DNA from: Pteria penguin | Taxonomy: Eukaryota; Mollusca; Bivalvia; Pterioida; Pteriidae | Length of the DNA: 64,000 nucleotides | Direction: 5' to 3' | NCBI GenBank assembly: GCA_035048485.1 | Contig: CM068581.1 | Coordinates: forward strand, 64,445,381 to 64,509,380 | Part shown: in pieces, positions 1 to 49,899 of the stretch | Layout of the letters: each line of letters begins with the position of its first letter | How positions within the stretch are numbered: the stretch's first letter is position 1 | Translations under genes and position numbers: made by a program | Notes under the pieces: generated by a model | Told to the model about the DNA's origin: nothing | The model's database searches: none | Seen by the model: only the letters and a program-made list of their open reading frames with translations

Positions 1-492
1 ATACATAGATAGGTAACAAAATGGCATTTTAAGAGGGCCCACCGATGACCTTTCTCAGGGTTTTTTTCTCTTGATACTTTCGATCTCAGAATTCAAGAAA
101 CCTGACATTTTTTGTTTTGGTTTTCTTTTTTCGGAAAGGCCCTAACGAATGCCCTTTAACTATATATAAGGAAGTGTGGCTGTGCTTATTGACAACTAGT
201 ATTGATGTTCATAGGATGTAGGCTATGTATCTAAATATTTTGTCTCGATAAACCGTATGGCACCACATTTTCTTTTGATTACTCCCTTATTGTTATATGT
301 TATTTGCCAGAGATTCTAAGGAATATTTTTTGTTTTAATATGTGTGTTTGGCCCTAAAGCAAAGTAGTTTTTCATTGAACAAACAGTCTCCATCTCATCA
401 AACATGTCCATGAAGATAGACGTCACCAGAATTATTATACGTAAACTGCACAAATTTCACAATACATAAATTAATAAATAGATAATAAAAAA

Positions 493-523
<31 letters not shown>

Positions 524-2092
524 ATAGCAAAATAACTGACGCCATTACATTACGTGACGCTGCTGATTTCCAGACGTGAGGCACAGTACACCTCTTTTTC
601 TAGATACACTGTATAAAATACAGAAGGAAATCATATACTATGCCAAGTCTCATAAATAATGTGAACAGTAATGGCATTGATAGGGAGGCCCAAATCCTTT
701 CCTTAAAAACACATGAGATACACTTTTTAGATAACTATAAATAATTTACTTGTATCACAATATACCAAGGAATAAGTAAGTTACAAAGCATATTTTATAG
801 TCAACAAACTGAAAATTTCACCGGTTTATCTCGAGCACTTTACAAGATAAGAGGATTTGAAAATGGACAATATTGCATTTTCACACCTTTTTCAAGCAAA
901 TGAAAATGCACAACCTCGCAGTTTTATGAGTGTATAACTTAATCAGTTATGCATAAAATTTGTGATTTATTTATATTAATCTACTTTATGTACTACAGGT
1001 ATTACGAAAAAAGATAAAAACATTGGTTGTAAGTTTTATCATCTCAAATATAATCTCTTAAACTTGACGAAGAATGCTTTTTTACTTTGATGAAAATGAC
1101 GAAGTCCAGATGTCCAAGGTCATTTTTATAAAAACTTATACAAGGATTCATAATAATGTAAAAACTTATTTAAAATGGTTACTTATAAGGATATTTGAAG
1201 GAAGTTAGATTGTATGACAAAAAAATAAGCTCTGTATAAGCAAAAACATTTTTACCTAAGTCAGGGGCAGATAACTCTTTAAAAAATGTGAAAACATCAC
1301 ATACCTTTTAATTTATCGTAGTATAGTTTAATTTTTTATATTAATCTACTATATGCATTATATTCATTATTTTAAAAACATAAAAACTTTTAATAAAAGT
1401 GTTATAATCTCAAATATAAACTCTTCATAAATACAAATTGTCGTAAAGTTTGGTTGATTTCAATTCCTGTTCTTTATGTCTCCTTCATGATAATCCTTCA
1501 CAATTAACAAGAAACCTGATAATTAGTCCTTGTCTTTCATTAATATGAATACCCAGCTCATTAAGATCGCTAATTAATATCTTGAAAGCTGTTAAAATTT
1601 ACGAAATGAAGGTTGATATTTGCTGGGTCAGACAGCCGGTTGAGGTGATATTACGTAATAATTTAGCCGCACAGGTGACAGGTGATCGCCCTAGACGACG
1701 TTACCCCGATATACCCTCGATATATTGAAAATATTGCAACTTGATTAGGAAGTCAACTATTAAAGATATTATAGAATTCGTCTTGGGACTGGCCATCTGA
1801 TTGCACATGACGAAGAGTCAACGGTGTCGCTGGTGTTTTCATGCGAGCTGTAATGAAAAACTCACGTTTTCGAGTGCCAATTATATGTATATCGGGGGAA
1901 TATTAAAATTAGAATTATTTTCTATAAAGTCTTCAATACACAGTTATCTAAATAAAGAATTATAAATTAAAAACCTTTATTTTTTATTATTTTTTTTTTT
2001 TTCGTGAATCACGCGACGATTGGCGTTTTGTAGTACCTTAACATAACTTGTTCTCTCATTGTTATATATTTGTTCTCTCATTTTAATATCTA
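1..2092. other. Upstream AT-rich sequence, no supported exon
   Basis: Contains an (AAAT)n microsatellite at about 485-525 and a diverged direct repeat: 965-1075 and 1320-1445 share 'ttatattaatctact' and 'atctcaaatataa'. A short signal-peptide-like reading, MAPHFLLITPLLLYVICQ, occurs at 257-310 but has no convincing donor. Nothing here is firm enough to call an exon of gene 1. Confidence 0.5.
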
Positions 2093-2256
2093 CAGTGGCG
2101 GATTTATAGGGGTCGCTCCCCCTTTTTGCCACAATTATGAGTAAATCTTCAGATTTCGCCCCTAAATTGACAGAGTATTTTGGTTTATATTGGACTTTCA
2201 CTTGTGCGCCTCCCCCCCCCCCCCTTCCCATTTCGGAAATTCTGGATTCGCCACTG
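2093..2256. mobile_element. Short MITE with CAGTGGCG ends (hAT-like)
   Basis: Begins CAGTGGCGGAT and ends ATTCGCCACTG, about 164 bp. It contains a 'gggtcgctccccc' block and a poly-C run. Related copies are at 48716-48907 and, partly, 37250-37300. The CAG...CTG ends are typical of hAT elements, but I see no clear 8-bp target duplication. Confidence 0.6.
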
Positions 2257-3781
2257 ATATAAATACTAAAATTAATTAAAGAGGATTAAGACCAAATCAT
2301 TTGAATCAAAAGAGGCTCTTAGTCTCGTCATTTTTCCTTTAACAAAAAATGTTCTCCTTAAATATGAATAAACTAACCCCCCCCCCCCTCCCCCGGCGTT
2401 CCTTTCGCAGAGGTCTAGACTTATCTGCAATTAAAATGTAAGTCTGAAGTTGTAAACAGTCGGGTCAATGTAAACTAAATGATCAATTGATGTCTTATTT
2501 TATCGCACAATATATGTCTTGGTATTTATTACATTGAAATGTGTATTTCTGTACATAATTCTATACGAGAATACGTGGAGGTCGCCCCGAGTCAGAGGAA
2601 AAACGACGTGTAAATTCGTATTAATAGAGCTACAAAATTACAATAAACTATATGAAATCGTCAAATATTTAATTAATGTAAATACCAATAATTATCAATT
2701 CGAATACAAAATCGTTCATGGTAAGTATTAGCCCACGCGCCCCCGCCGTTCTTTATATTACATCATGAATGATGAATGAAACTTTTGAGAAATAAATTTT
2801 GTAAATAAATAATAGCTACATAATTACTTCTATAGACATTGTTTTCGTTATGTGTTCTCTTATTTTCCGAACTTTATAATGTACGATTCTTTACTATCTA
2901 TATCGATCAGAGACATATATATATAATGTGTATATATGTCTCTGTATCGATGTAATCAAATGACTCGTGAAAACAATATGGCGGACCGTTGTTTTGGCAA
3001 AGAGGAAGACGCTATCTTTTTATTTTCAAATGTTTGTAGTCATTTCTATGTATATTTTCATAAAAATAGTATCAAATGAATCGGGGGAAACATACTTATC
3101 GCATATTATGGGCCGGTAGAAATAAATTAAAAACTGAAAATTATATATATAAAAAACTTATGTGTGCCCACATCGCATATCATTTTCGCTTCGGCGATCA
3201 GCTGTTTACAGGTAATGGACGTATCTACCTGAAAGACCTCACTTCACTGATTTCACTTCATTTGATACAACCGTGACCCCGAACAACGCCAGTGAACATA
3301 CCGCCTTTATGTTCATTGATTCTAAGCGCGCTGTCAATTATAAGGCAAAATAATCATCTCGCTGTACCGCCGCGGTATCCTTAGATAATTTAATGATTTT
3401 AGCTATATTCAAATTGCCTTAATTTCTTTATTTCTACTCCAAATGAGATGAAATTTGAGAAATAAGAAGAAAACAAAATAAATATTCTAATGATATGATT
3501 TTGATTTACATGTTAAAAATATTTCCCGATAAATCATTGATGCGAAAATTGCAAACAACGCATTTTGATTAATTTGAAGTTAGTCCTTTGCGATGGGCCT
3601 CACTAGCATTGAAATTTCCATATACTATATCTCTGAACATCTTATTCTTATTCTATGTCCTTCGATTGTACTATTTTTTAGCTTTCGGACATGTTTTGTT
3701 ATCGCAACATTTATTGTGGTATCATTTATTGTCCTATCATATATAAAATTGGTAACCAATATGACTTTTTCTAACTTACAG
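2257..3781. other. Non-coding sequence before the first supported exon
   Basis: Holds two poly-C runs and a small hairpin (cagagacatatata ... tatatatgtctctg, 2908-2945). Two GT donors follow open frames (at 2719 and 3210), but neither frame has a signal peptide or an acceptor that convinces me. A hydrophobic reading from 3593 is intron read-through into exon a. Confidence 0.4.
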
Positions 3782-41911
<38,130 letters not shown>

Positions 41912-41999
41912 AACAAGATCTTAATTTTGTACAAAAATTACTCCTCTGTAGTACAATATCACATTCAAACATCTTAAAAGTCTTTGGATTCTGGGTTCT

Positions 42000-42150
42000 T
42001 CACAATCGAATATTTTTGTAATGTTTTTCAATGTTTATTCTATTATTATCACGTTTTGTGTGCATGTCCTTGGTGATTTTTGTCATACAGCTTTGTCAGA
42101 TGTCTTCTGGTTTCTCTTTTACTGACTGTTGTTATGTTTTGTTAAATATA
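42000..42150 (+). mobile_element. Retroelement 3' tail in the gene 1 3' flank
   Basis: cacaatcgaatatttttgtaatg, gcatgtccttggtgatttttgtcatacagct and gtcagatgtcttctgg match the other tails in order. It begins 90 bases after the gene 1 stop codon, so it probably forms part of the 3' UTR. Confidence 0.65.
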
Positions 42151-42160
42151 TTTTAATCTC

Positions 42161-42166
42161 ATTAAA
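42161..42166 (+). promoter_or_regulatory. Candidate polyadenylation signal ATTAAA for gene 1
   Basis: ATTAAA lies 250 bases after the stop codon. No AATAAA occurs nearer. It sits at the end of a retroelement 3' tail (42000-42150), so the gene may use a repeat-derived poly(A) signal. Position is the only evidence. Confidence 0.3.
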
Positions 42167-42794
42167 AGTATCGTGTTATAGTTATATACGTTCTACATTT
42201 AATTTCATCACATTGAGATCATTTTATCTCCTTCATTTAAAAATGTTGATGCATGTCACTGAATGATTAAAAATATACAATTTTCTGATATTAACCATGA
42301 TGTAAAATTATGGGAATTGCCGTAAAAAAATCCTCTCTTCGTGTTCTATGAGAACCAATATAATTCAATTTATTGTAATTTGTAATTGTCATAATCATTA
42401 TGAAAATGACTGGATACTTTAAACCGTTTAATTTCTTCTGCGCATTTTGTTCTATATTTTCCTTGCCATGTGACTATGGAACTCACAGCAACGTTCCTCG
42501 GTAGACATTCCTAAAGCCCTGGTTATTTCAGGGGACATCGAGGGTACAGTAATCATCTTCTGATTTGATAACCAATATTCTGAATGCTTAAATTGTAATC
42601 ATTTAATTTTACATGTAATACACGTTTTGATTGGGTTAAAATTATTGGTATAGCTCATCCAAGAAACAATTTCTCCGACGACGTAATTTCCCGTGTTTTC
42701 GTAACTGTGAAGTCAATTTTCACACCTCTGCCGCAGAATTTTAGAGATGTTGAGAAAGGATGCAGATATAACGTACCAAGGAAAAAAAATGAAC

Positions 42795-42905
42795 GGACGG
42801 AAAATTCACGCATCATGCGCTACGCTCAATGATTCAGTGTCTGTCATTTTTTGTGGTATATCTCCATCCAACGAAAAACAAATTGGATTCATTTTTTAAG
42901 TAATG
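42795..42905. repeat. Second copy of the ggacggaaaa hairpin repeat
   Basis: ggacggaaaattcacgcatcatgcgc…, imperfect hairpin, with right flank caaattggattcatttttt as at 9060. Confidence 0.5.
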
Positions 42906-43189
42906 TCACCTTTCAGTCACGAATCCTCAATAAATCTACGTGAGCCATATTAGGCTATTCTAATGAAGCTTTGATTGCCTTATTGAGGAATTGCTACGTT
43001 TTCGTGGAAATATATTCAGTTTTTAACTCTGTGCTATGTGGAAATGAGTCCATACGTAAAGAGATTAAGCATGAGTTCTTATTGAATCGTACCGCAGGTC
43101 TGACCAAGGAAACGCACACCCAAATATAGAATTTAATACATAAAAGACGAGTACATGGTTCTGATCTACATTTAAAATAAATGTAAAAG

Positions 43190-43990
43190 TAATAAATTAT
43201 TATTAGTGGTAGTATTACTATTATCATTATCATTATTATTGTTGTTATCAACATACCGTTTTTCCAAATTTTCCAGTTCTGGCGCTCAAAATATATTTCT
43301 GTAACGTCACAATACAATCATGACGTCATAATGGAAATCCGGCAAAAAAGCAATATAAAACACTTTTTATTTTTTTAAATTCGAAGGACTGTTGGATTTA
43401 ATGTTTTTGTTTAACGTTATGTAATGAATTGTTGATCAGTAATATTATCACAGTTTCGTCATCTGAAGGTCCCTGATCTAGCAAAACGAAGTAAATACGT
43501 TATATTTGAAATTTCAAGTAGTAACGTAAACAAGAATCAGAATAAAAAACTTCAACTATGCAGGTATTTTTAAAATTGACTTTTAGAGATGAGAAAGTTT
43601 TTCTAAAAATCAATGCAACTGGCAACTAATAATATACATTATAAAGAAGTTGGGTTATTGTGTAGTATATTTGGCCCAATATAGGCAACTTCTTTCAACA
43701 CTTTAATCGAAAAGAGTTGACATTGCTACTTGTTATTCTGGAAACAGAATTTGTATTCGTCATTCAGTTTCCGTGTAACTTTGAATACACAAGGGGTCGA
43801 GCGTAAAAAGTGAATGATGCCGCCAATATGACAGTATTGACGTTCTGTAAGTATCAAATGTCCAGACTATTTATTATTTTACTGAGACGAGGAAAACAAT
43901 AGAAATAGAAATAAATTAGATTTGCCATTTCAGAGCGTGTTTTGTATTTTATATTATAAGAATATGTTATAAAATATATGCTATTGACAT
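43190..43990. other. Spacer without supported features
   Basis: AT-rich, with a short (ATT)-like run near 43200-43240. No exon, TIR or hairpin recognised. Confidence 0.4.
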
Positions 43991-44220
43991 ACTAGGCGTG
44001 CCGCGTAGGACCTAGAGGCTCCAAATTTGACCTATATTTAGGTCGTCAGTATTCTGTTCATCGAACGAGACAGAGGTATTATTACATGTTGGACGTCGGA
44101 AGGTAAAAGTAAATTACTTTTTCGATGAGTTTGTTGCATAGGTCAAGATATTTATGCAATGCATCATGCTACGTTGTGCTATATAACTGAAATAATCTTG
44201 GCGTTACTGTTAATGAAATC
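43990..44220 (+). mobile_element. SINE family 1 relic
   Basis: gaacgagacagaggtatta, ggtaaaagtaaattact, gtttgttgcataggtcaagat, atgcaatgcatcatgc and tgaaataatcttggcgt follow the order of the 7480 copy, strongly diverged. Confidence 0.5.
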
Positions 44221-44922
44221 TTGTTGTGAGTGTAGTATGCACAGTCACTGTGTGACCCTTTACAGACACGCGACGAAATCATCTCTTTAGTGACTTACTT
44301 ACCAGGATACACACACTAATACACACGCTCACACACACACAAATAAATAAATAAAGAATGAAAATATCATGTTTCAACGAACATCAATTTTATATCAACA
44401 AAACTTGGATTGCAATGGGTGCATGCTATTTTAGACAGTATAATCATGATCTTTCATATACGAGTATACATAAATACAATCATGTAGCACTTGTACAAAT
44501 GTTAAACATTTAATGGCAAATTGCTTGAATATTAACTATGACATTTCTTTCGAGCTGTGAGCAAAAAAAAAAAAAAAAAAAAATGAAAATGATTAAAAAA
44601 AGAATTTACATAAATAATAGATCTTTTCACTCTACTGAAGTTTGGAGTGGCAAAATCATCACTGTTCCCGCGAAATGACGTAAGAGAAAATCAATATCTT
44701 ATTAAGTCAAAAACGTACCTATTTACCAACTTTAACGTCAGTCCTGCAGTTAAACTGAAAAGGTCTATTAAGTAAATAAATAAATAAATCATGTACATAA
44801 AACGTATTTCAAACAGTTGTTATATTAGACTTAATATTATAGACATGAACTGCATTCATTGATGTTAAGCATTATAAGAAACATTGAAACATTTATTTCT
44901 ACTCCTCAAAAAATTCACTGTT

Positions 44923-45323
44923 TTAATCTATATCCTCTTCGCTTTCTGATTCATCAACAGGATCTGGAATTTTAGAAGAATCCATTCTTCTCCCTGTCTC
45001 TGACACCCTGCATCGCATTCGATTCATGACGCACAAATGACAAATACCAAATAACACTGGCGACATGGGCATAGCAAACGACCACCCTAGATCCGCTCTT
45101 GTACTTACATTTCCAGACATTCACAACATCATCGCAGTATCCATTCCGGCACTGGTATTGCTTGGCTTATGTATGTAGTAACTGTATCTTTGCCCAAAAA
45201 GATCATCGTTTACATTATCAATGAGAATGGCGTACGTACCCTCATCTGATAAATGCTCTTGGGTATATGATCTTGCCATCTTTATTTGATAAACCCCATT
45301 TTTTTGCTCTCTTATTTCCTTAT
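44923..45323 (-). pseudogene. Ig-like/transmembrane gene relic, C-terminal end
   Basis: On the minus strand an acceptor (tatatacag) at 45324 opens a frame: KEIREQKNGVYQIKMARSYT, then QEHLSDEGTYAILIDNVNDD, an Ig I-set end (S-D-E-G-T-Y) in which the usual cysteine is isoleucine. An in-frame TGA follows (TAMML*). The same frame resumes at the ATG at 45120 and includes a hydrophobic piece (SFAMPMSPVLFGICHLCVM), NRMRCR, and an acidic tail ending EESEEDID-like at the TAA (44923-44925). Because of the stop I read it as a relic. An alternative is a real terminal exon with a donor before the TGA (GAGG/gtacgt exists). Confidence 0.45.
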
Positions 45324-45454
45324 CTGTATATATCGGAAATTCCGGAACAAGTCAGTCATCATCCACTTACTACAATCTGTGTGAGCGTATGTCCAATTCC
45401 TCTTCGATCACTCGTTGTTGCAAAGTGTTGCCTTATTTCTGCAGCAACGAAGTA

Positions 45455-46030
45455 ACGTTAAGGCACTCCACGACGTCATTGACATTATAGTCTACTGAAT
45501 ACCGCATTACAAATTGCGTTAAGATTATTTATCCACGGTAAAATGCAAATTGTTTAGGAAGTCTAAATCTTTTATTACACATTTAAATATTATCTCTGAC
45601 TGATTGCAATCACGTGATTGCTATATATAGCATATGTAGTAATAGCAACAAATATTCCAAAAGATCAAAGGTACGTTGCCCAACTTTGTGATCAAATGTT
45701 GTTGTAAACAGTAAATGGAAGCCTATTAATAATATTTATAGCTGTGCCCAACTAACAAGAGGCGTAATTGAGTATAAATTTTGGAATGATATTGCTGAAT
45801 GATGTAATTTTACAAAAAATGGTCTAATTAAATTCAAATTCTGTTGATATTTTAAAATCTTAAGGTAATCCCCAGCACAGTCACTTCGAATAGACGTAGA
45901 ACACTCTTTATGTAAAATTACACACCAAATGGAGTAGAGGGAAAGGTTACACTACAGAATTTTTCCGAATAGTTCATTGTTGTTGTTTAACCCCTTCATA
46001 TAATGCATTGGGCAATAGTGACGTCATAAT
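45455..46030 (-). repeat. Inverted partner of the repeat at 8250-8810
   Basis: Reverse complement shares long blocks with 8250-8810 (ttttaaaatatcaacagaatt, agttgggcacagct, cagtagactataatgtc). Confidence 0.65.
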
Positions 46031-46259
46031 ACCGTAATATTATGCTTTGGTTGGTTTTCTGCAACAATATATAATTGTGTATTACCTTAACACCTGCAAA
46101 GCACTGTGTCGTTTGCATCATCCCCGGTGCTTACTAGCAGTCGATACTTGTTGCACATATAATACGGACATAGCCCCTAATAAAAGGAAGTTGAGTATTT
46201 GGTCGTGTTCTTTCGAGATACTTCCAAGATTTCATTCTTCCGTTTGCTGAGTCTACTAC

Positions 46260-46680
46260 CCATCTTATCTGTAAACAAATTGAAAAAATGCCAGTGACAG
46301 AGGGAACATGTGTCGCTTGCTTTTCAAATTTTAGTGACTCCTATCACACAGACAGAAGGACGGATGACAAATAAAATGATTATGTTGTAGATGAAACTAG
46401 AACTGTCGTAATGGGACACCGCGGCAGCAAACTTAAATAAGAACTATCATTTCCTTAGTGATATCTCTCTATTTAGCTGTTTTATACTGTAAAAGAAACC
46501 TGCTTTCAGAAATTCTTAACCAAATAACTATCATAAGATCAAAGTTCAAGATCAAGGTCACTAGGCCAAATGTCTAGGTATTAGAATGTAGTATTTGCTG
46601 TTGTAACTGTAGCTGTGAACTATAGAAGCCCTATCACTTTACATTGTACGGTAAGAGAAAACTGCTTCCAAAAGTTCTTA
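46260..46680. repeat. Interspersed repeat with 'caagatcaaggtcactaggcc'
   Basis: Two related blocks: tatactgtaaaagaaacctgctttcagaaattcttaac and acattgtacggtaagagaaaactgcttccaaaagttcttaac, with aagttcaagatcaaggtcac between. Noncoding. Confidence 0.4.
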
Positions 46681-46692
46681 ACAGAACGGACC

Positions 46693-46913
46693 GGGTCCGG
46701 CACCAAAAACTGAGAATATACTTAAGTCAAAAATTTCAATTTAATTTATTCCATTATCAAACTTTCAAATAAATTTTAATTCAGAATGGTTTAATTCTAT
46801 TTATCAGTAGAATAAAACTAAATAAAATCCAAATCCCACTTATTAATTGATTGATGAACAGAAGAATATGAATTTTTGCCTTAAGTATATTCTCAGTTTA
46901 TGGCGCCGGACCC
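46693..46913. mobile_element. 221-bp MITE with 43-bp terminal inverted repeats
   Basis: Left gggtccggcaccaaaaactg agaatatacttaag; right, inverted, gggtccggcgccataaactg agaatatacttaag. The middle is AT-rich, without coding. Confidence 0.85.
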
Positions 46914-47289
46914 TGACGGACAGGGTGATTCCTGTATATCCCCAAACTTAATTTGCAACGAACATAACAAGAAACATGTTGGCCGCAAAGCCTGTATGTT
47001 TCGCATATTTTATAATGTAAAAAACGAAAGTCACCTAGTGTCACATTCGCATATTCTTTAAGTTCTTTATGATTTTCATTAATTTCTCTTTACTTTTGAA
47101 TCTGAAAATATGTTATGCAGACGTGAAACAGCTTTAGTTATTTCTAAAGTAGATACATATATACGTATCTTTACCTTAGTTACTAATGTTGAAGTGTTAT
47201 AATCCTCGGTCTCATGCTGTTTGCAACCACGTTGCAAACCTGCATTTTAATCCCTAAAGTTTGCAACATATCAGCCGGATCCTTGAAAT

Positions 47290-47661
47290 TTGCATTCTTT
47301 GGAATATAAACATAAGTACCGCCTAGAACTAGAATACACCGTTCCACTTTCGTCAAAAGTCAAGCACTTTAGCGCAAAATCTGACTATGATGACGTCATG
47401 CAAGGTTGGACAAGTCCGACATTTGATTATGACGTCAAAAGTATAACAATCAAAAATCCGCTAAATATCGCTTTCTATGCTGAAATGTGGAACGGTGTAT
47501 TACAAGTCATGCTATCTGTTAACAGTTCCATCGCTAGAGTGCATCTCCACCTTCTTTCTAATAATGTAGCATTCACAACTAAAATTTGCGATAGCAATTA
47601 TTTTGTACTAATCGTGTTTTTCCCACTCCGACGTGCATCCAAAACTCGTTTTGAAAGATAG
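47290..47661 (+). CDS. Open frame of unknown nature
   Basis: 123 codons from ATG without a stop, with fairly mixed codon use (LELEYTVPLSSKVKHFSAKS, then DYDDVMQGWTSPTFDYDVKS). I do not recognise a domain; no signal peptide and no clear acceptor. Its last third overlaps the interspersed repeat at 47560-48440. It could be chance or an exon of an unknown element. Confidence 0.2.
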   Translation: MHSLEYKHKYRLELEYTVPLSSKVKHFSAKSDYDDVMQGWTSPTFDYDVKSITIKNPLNIAFYAEMWNGVLQVMLSVNSSIARVHLHLLSNNVAFTTKICDSNYFVLIVFFPLRRASKTRFER

Positions 47662-48440
47662 TCATCATTAGATTGCAATATCTTTTATAAAATAAAAGAA
47701 TAAAAAACATGTACTATTTAAGAATTTGTGATAAAAGGGAATTAACTCAATAATCAATTATGAAACGTATTTTGAAATCATTCTGACTCCCGATAGTACA
47801 AAGAATGTGCAGTCTTTATTATAATTTCACTTAAGAAATAATTACTCCACATACTTCTTTATGAAGCAATGTATCGAAACATTATATTGTTGCATGAATA
47901 TTTAGAATATATGGCTATATATAATGTATTTTACAGAGATGAATTACCTATCTATTTTTGAAACGAACTATATATAAAGAAAGATAATTTTGCACGCATT
48001 CGATTTTCTCGCTTAAGCCTTTTAATCGTCGTGTATATTCCTGTGCGTACTTCAAATTAACTAAATATAAGCTTTACCACAAGTTATTGTAGTAGGTTAC
48101 CATCAAAATTTCCGACAGCTTCAAACACCTCTTCTTTTCAATAGAATTAGAAAATATGTACTTTTTCGACAACCCTCCCCAAACGTGCACGGCCGGTTAT
48201 TATACCTTTCAACAGTTTTAATCAATATCATTTCAAATTGATATTCATACATACAACTATCATTAATTCTTGCAGATGCCACCTTACATTCCAGGTTTTT
48301 TTTTATTATTTGAGCCGTTATCTACACGTAAACATAATTGGGGTGTTATGTTCAAATATGTCTTTTGCATGACTTTTATTCTATTGTCCAATATCACAAA
48401 GTGAATGGTGTCATCGGTCTTTGACATTCCTTAGCGGCTA
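47560..48440 (-). repeat. Inverted partner of the repeat at 33200-33985
   Basis: Reverse complement follows 33200-33985 block by block; see that entry. Confidence 0.7.
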
Positions 48441-48715
48441 TTGTGAATGCTAACTAATGTGCTGAAAGCCGAGGTGACAGGTAAGAAAAATAGCCAGGAG
48501 CGCCTTCCGTCCCGAGGACACTGCTCGTCTTACCTGGAAATCAATTAAGATAACGTAATGAAATAGACAGTAATTGAAGTATATTACATGTCTAAGTGAG
48601 TTTCATCTAACAAAATAATACAAAACAAATGTACGATTACATATACCATATACATATTTATATCAGAATATTTATACATTTTTTTTTCATTTGTTATTTA
48701 TTATTTATTTTAAGT

Positions 48716-48907
48716 CAGTGGCGGATTAGAAGAGAGCCGGGGGCGCTCCCCTCTTCTTTTTTTTTTTTTTTTTTTTGTTGCCACATATATACAGGTAAAT
48801 CTCCTGATTTGGCACCCAAAATGGCTTAGTAGTTTGGGTAATACATGATATTCACATGTGCCCCCCTCCCTCTCCTTTTTTTTTAGGGAATCCTGAATCC
48901 GACACAG
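48716..48907. mobile_element. CAGTGGCG MITE, second copy
   Basis: CAGTGGCGGATTAGAAG at the left, a cgctcccctcttc block, internal ggtaaatctcctgatttgg (as aagtaaatcttcagatttcg at 2140), a poly-C zone and aatccgacacag at the right. Confidence 0.65.
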
Positions 48908-49119
48908 TATGTTGTTTATATTAGAGTCTTTTTTTGCTCTTGGGCCAATTTTCAGGACAAATAAGTAGTATCCTTAATATATAAAATTCGGTAGTTTTAA
49001 TGTTGGAATGGGACGATTTGAAAATATTATGCTATTTTTGGGAATGAATACATAAATAATTGTCGTTTAATGATTTTATGGCTAATCAAAAATTATGAAA
49101 AGTAACTCAGACCGACATG

Positions 49120-49437
49120 GCACGTAACTTGACAGACTTTGCACGTAACTTGACAAACTTTGCACGTAACTTGACAGAAATCGCATGTAACATGACAGAC
49201 TTTGCACGTAACTTGACAGACTTTGTACGTAACTTGACAGAAATCGCACGAAACACAACAGACTTTGTACGTAACTTAACAAACTATGTAAATTTTATTC
49301 GACAGACTATGCATGTAACTAACTTGACAGCTTATGCATGTATCTTGACAGACTTTGCATGTAACCAGACAAAGACTTTGTACGTAACTTAATGCAAACT
49401 ATGCATTTCATTTGACAGACTATGCATGTAACTTGAA
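49120..49437. repeat. 21-bp minisatellite, about 14 units
   Basis: Unit gcacgtaacttgacagactt(t) repeated in tandem. The first seven units are nearly exact; later ones have small indels. Two unit types alternate, ending acttt or aaatc. On the + strand it reads A-R-N-L-T-D-F repeats because 21 is a multiple of three; this is not evidence of a gene. Confidence 0.92.
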
Positions 49438-49899
49438 TGAGGGGTTTGACGATAAGTGCTTCGATTCCTCCTCTGATTTGTATTATAATTTTAATTCTAT
49501 ATGGCAATTGCCATTTATTGTGAAAATGTGTTTTCCTCAGAGTCGTAGTATAGGCAACGGAGGTGGATAGTAAAAAAGAGACGCTTATTTCTTTCTGACA
49601 CACGATATCACCCCTTGCTTGCTAGGGGTCTGTGATACTTTGCCATGATCTCTTTGATTTACTTATATAATTTTATGTGTACAACACAAAAATGGAGATG
49701 TTATCAGCATTTCTATGTTTAATAAAATACAAAGACAAAATTACATCAGGCATTTTATTGAATGGAAAATTAACAAGAATTTCAAACAATCTTTTCAATG
49801 TGAGTTATTACCAGTCCATGTCTAAAAAACATATTATTTTACATGAATATAAATATACTGTTTGTATATCTAAGTTAATTTACTGAGAAATATATGCAA

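Noticed and set aside
49117..49392. 91-codon frame with repeated N-L-T
   Set aside because: A by-product of a 21-bp minisatellite; no flanking exon signals. Also considered as a CRISPR array and rejected: no unique spacers, eukaryotic context.
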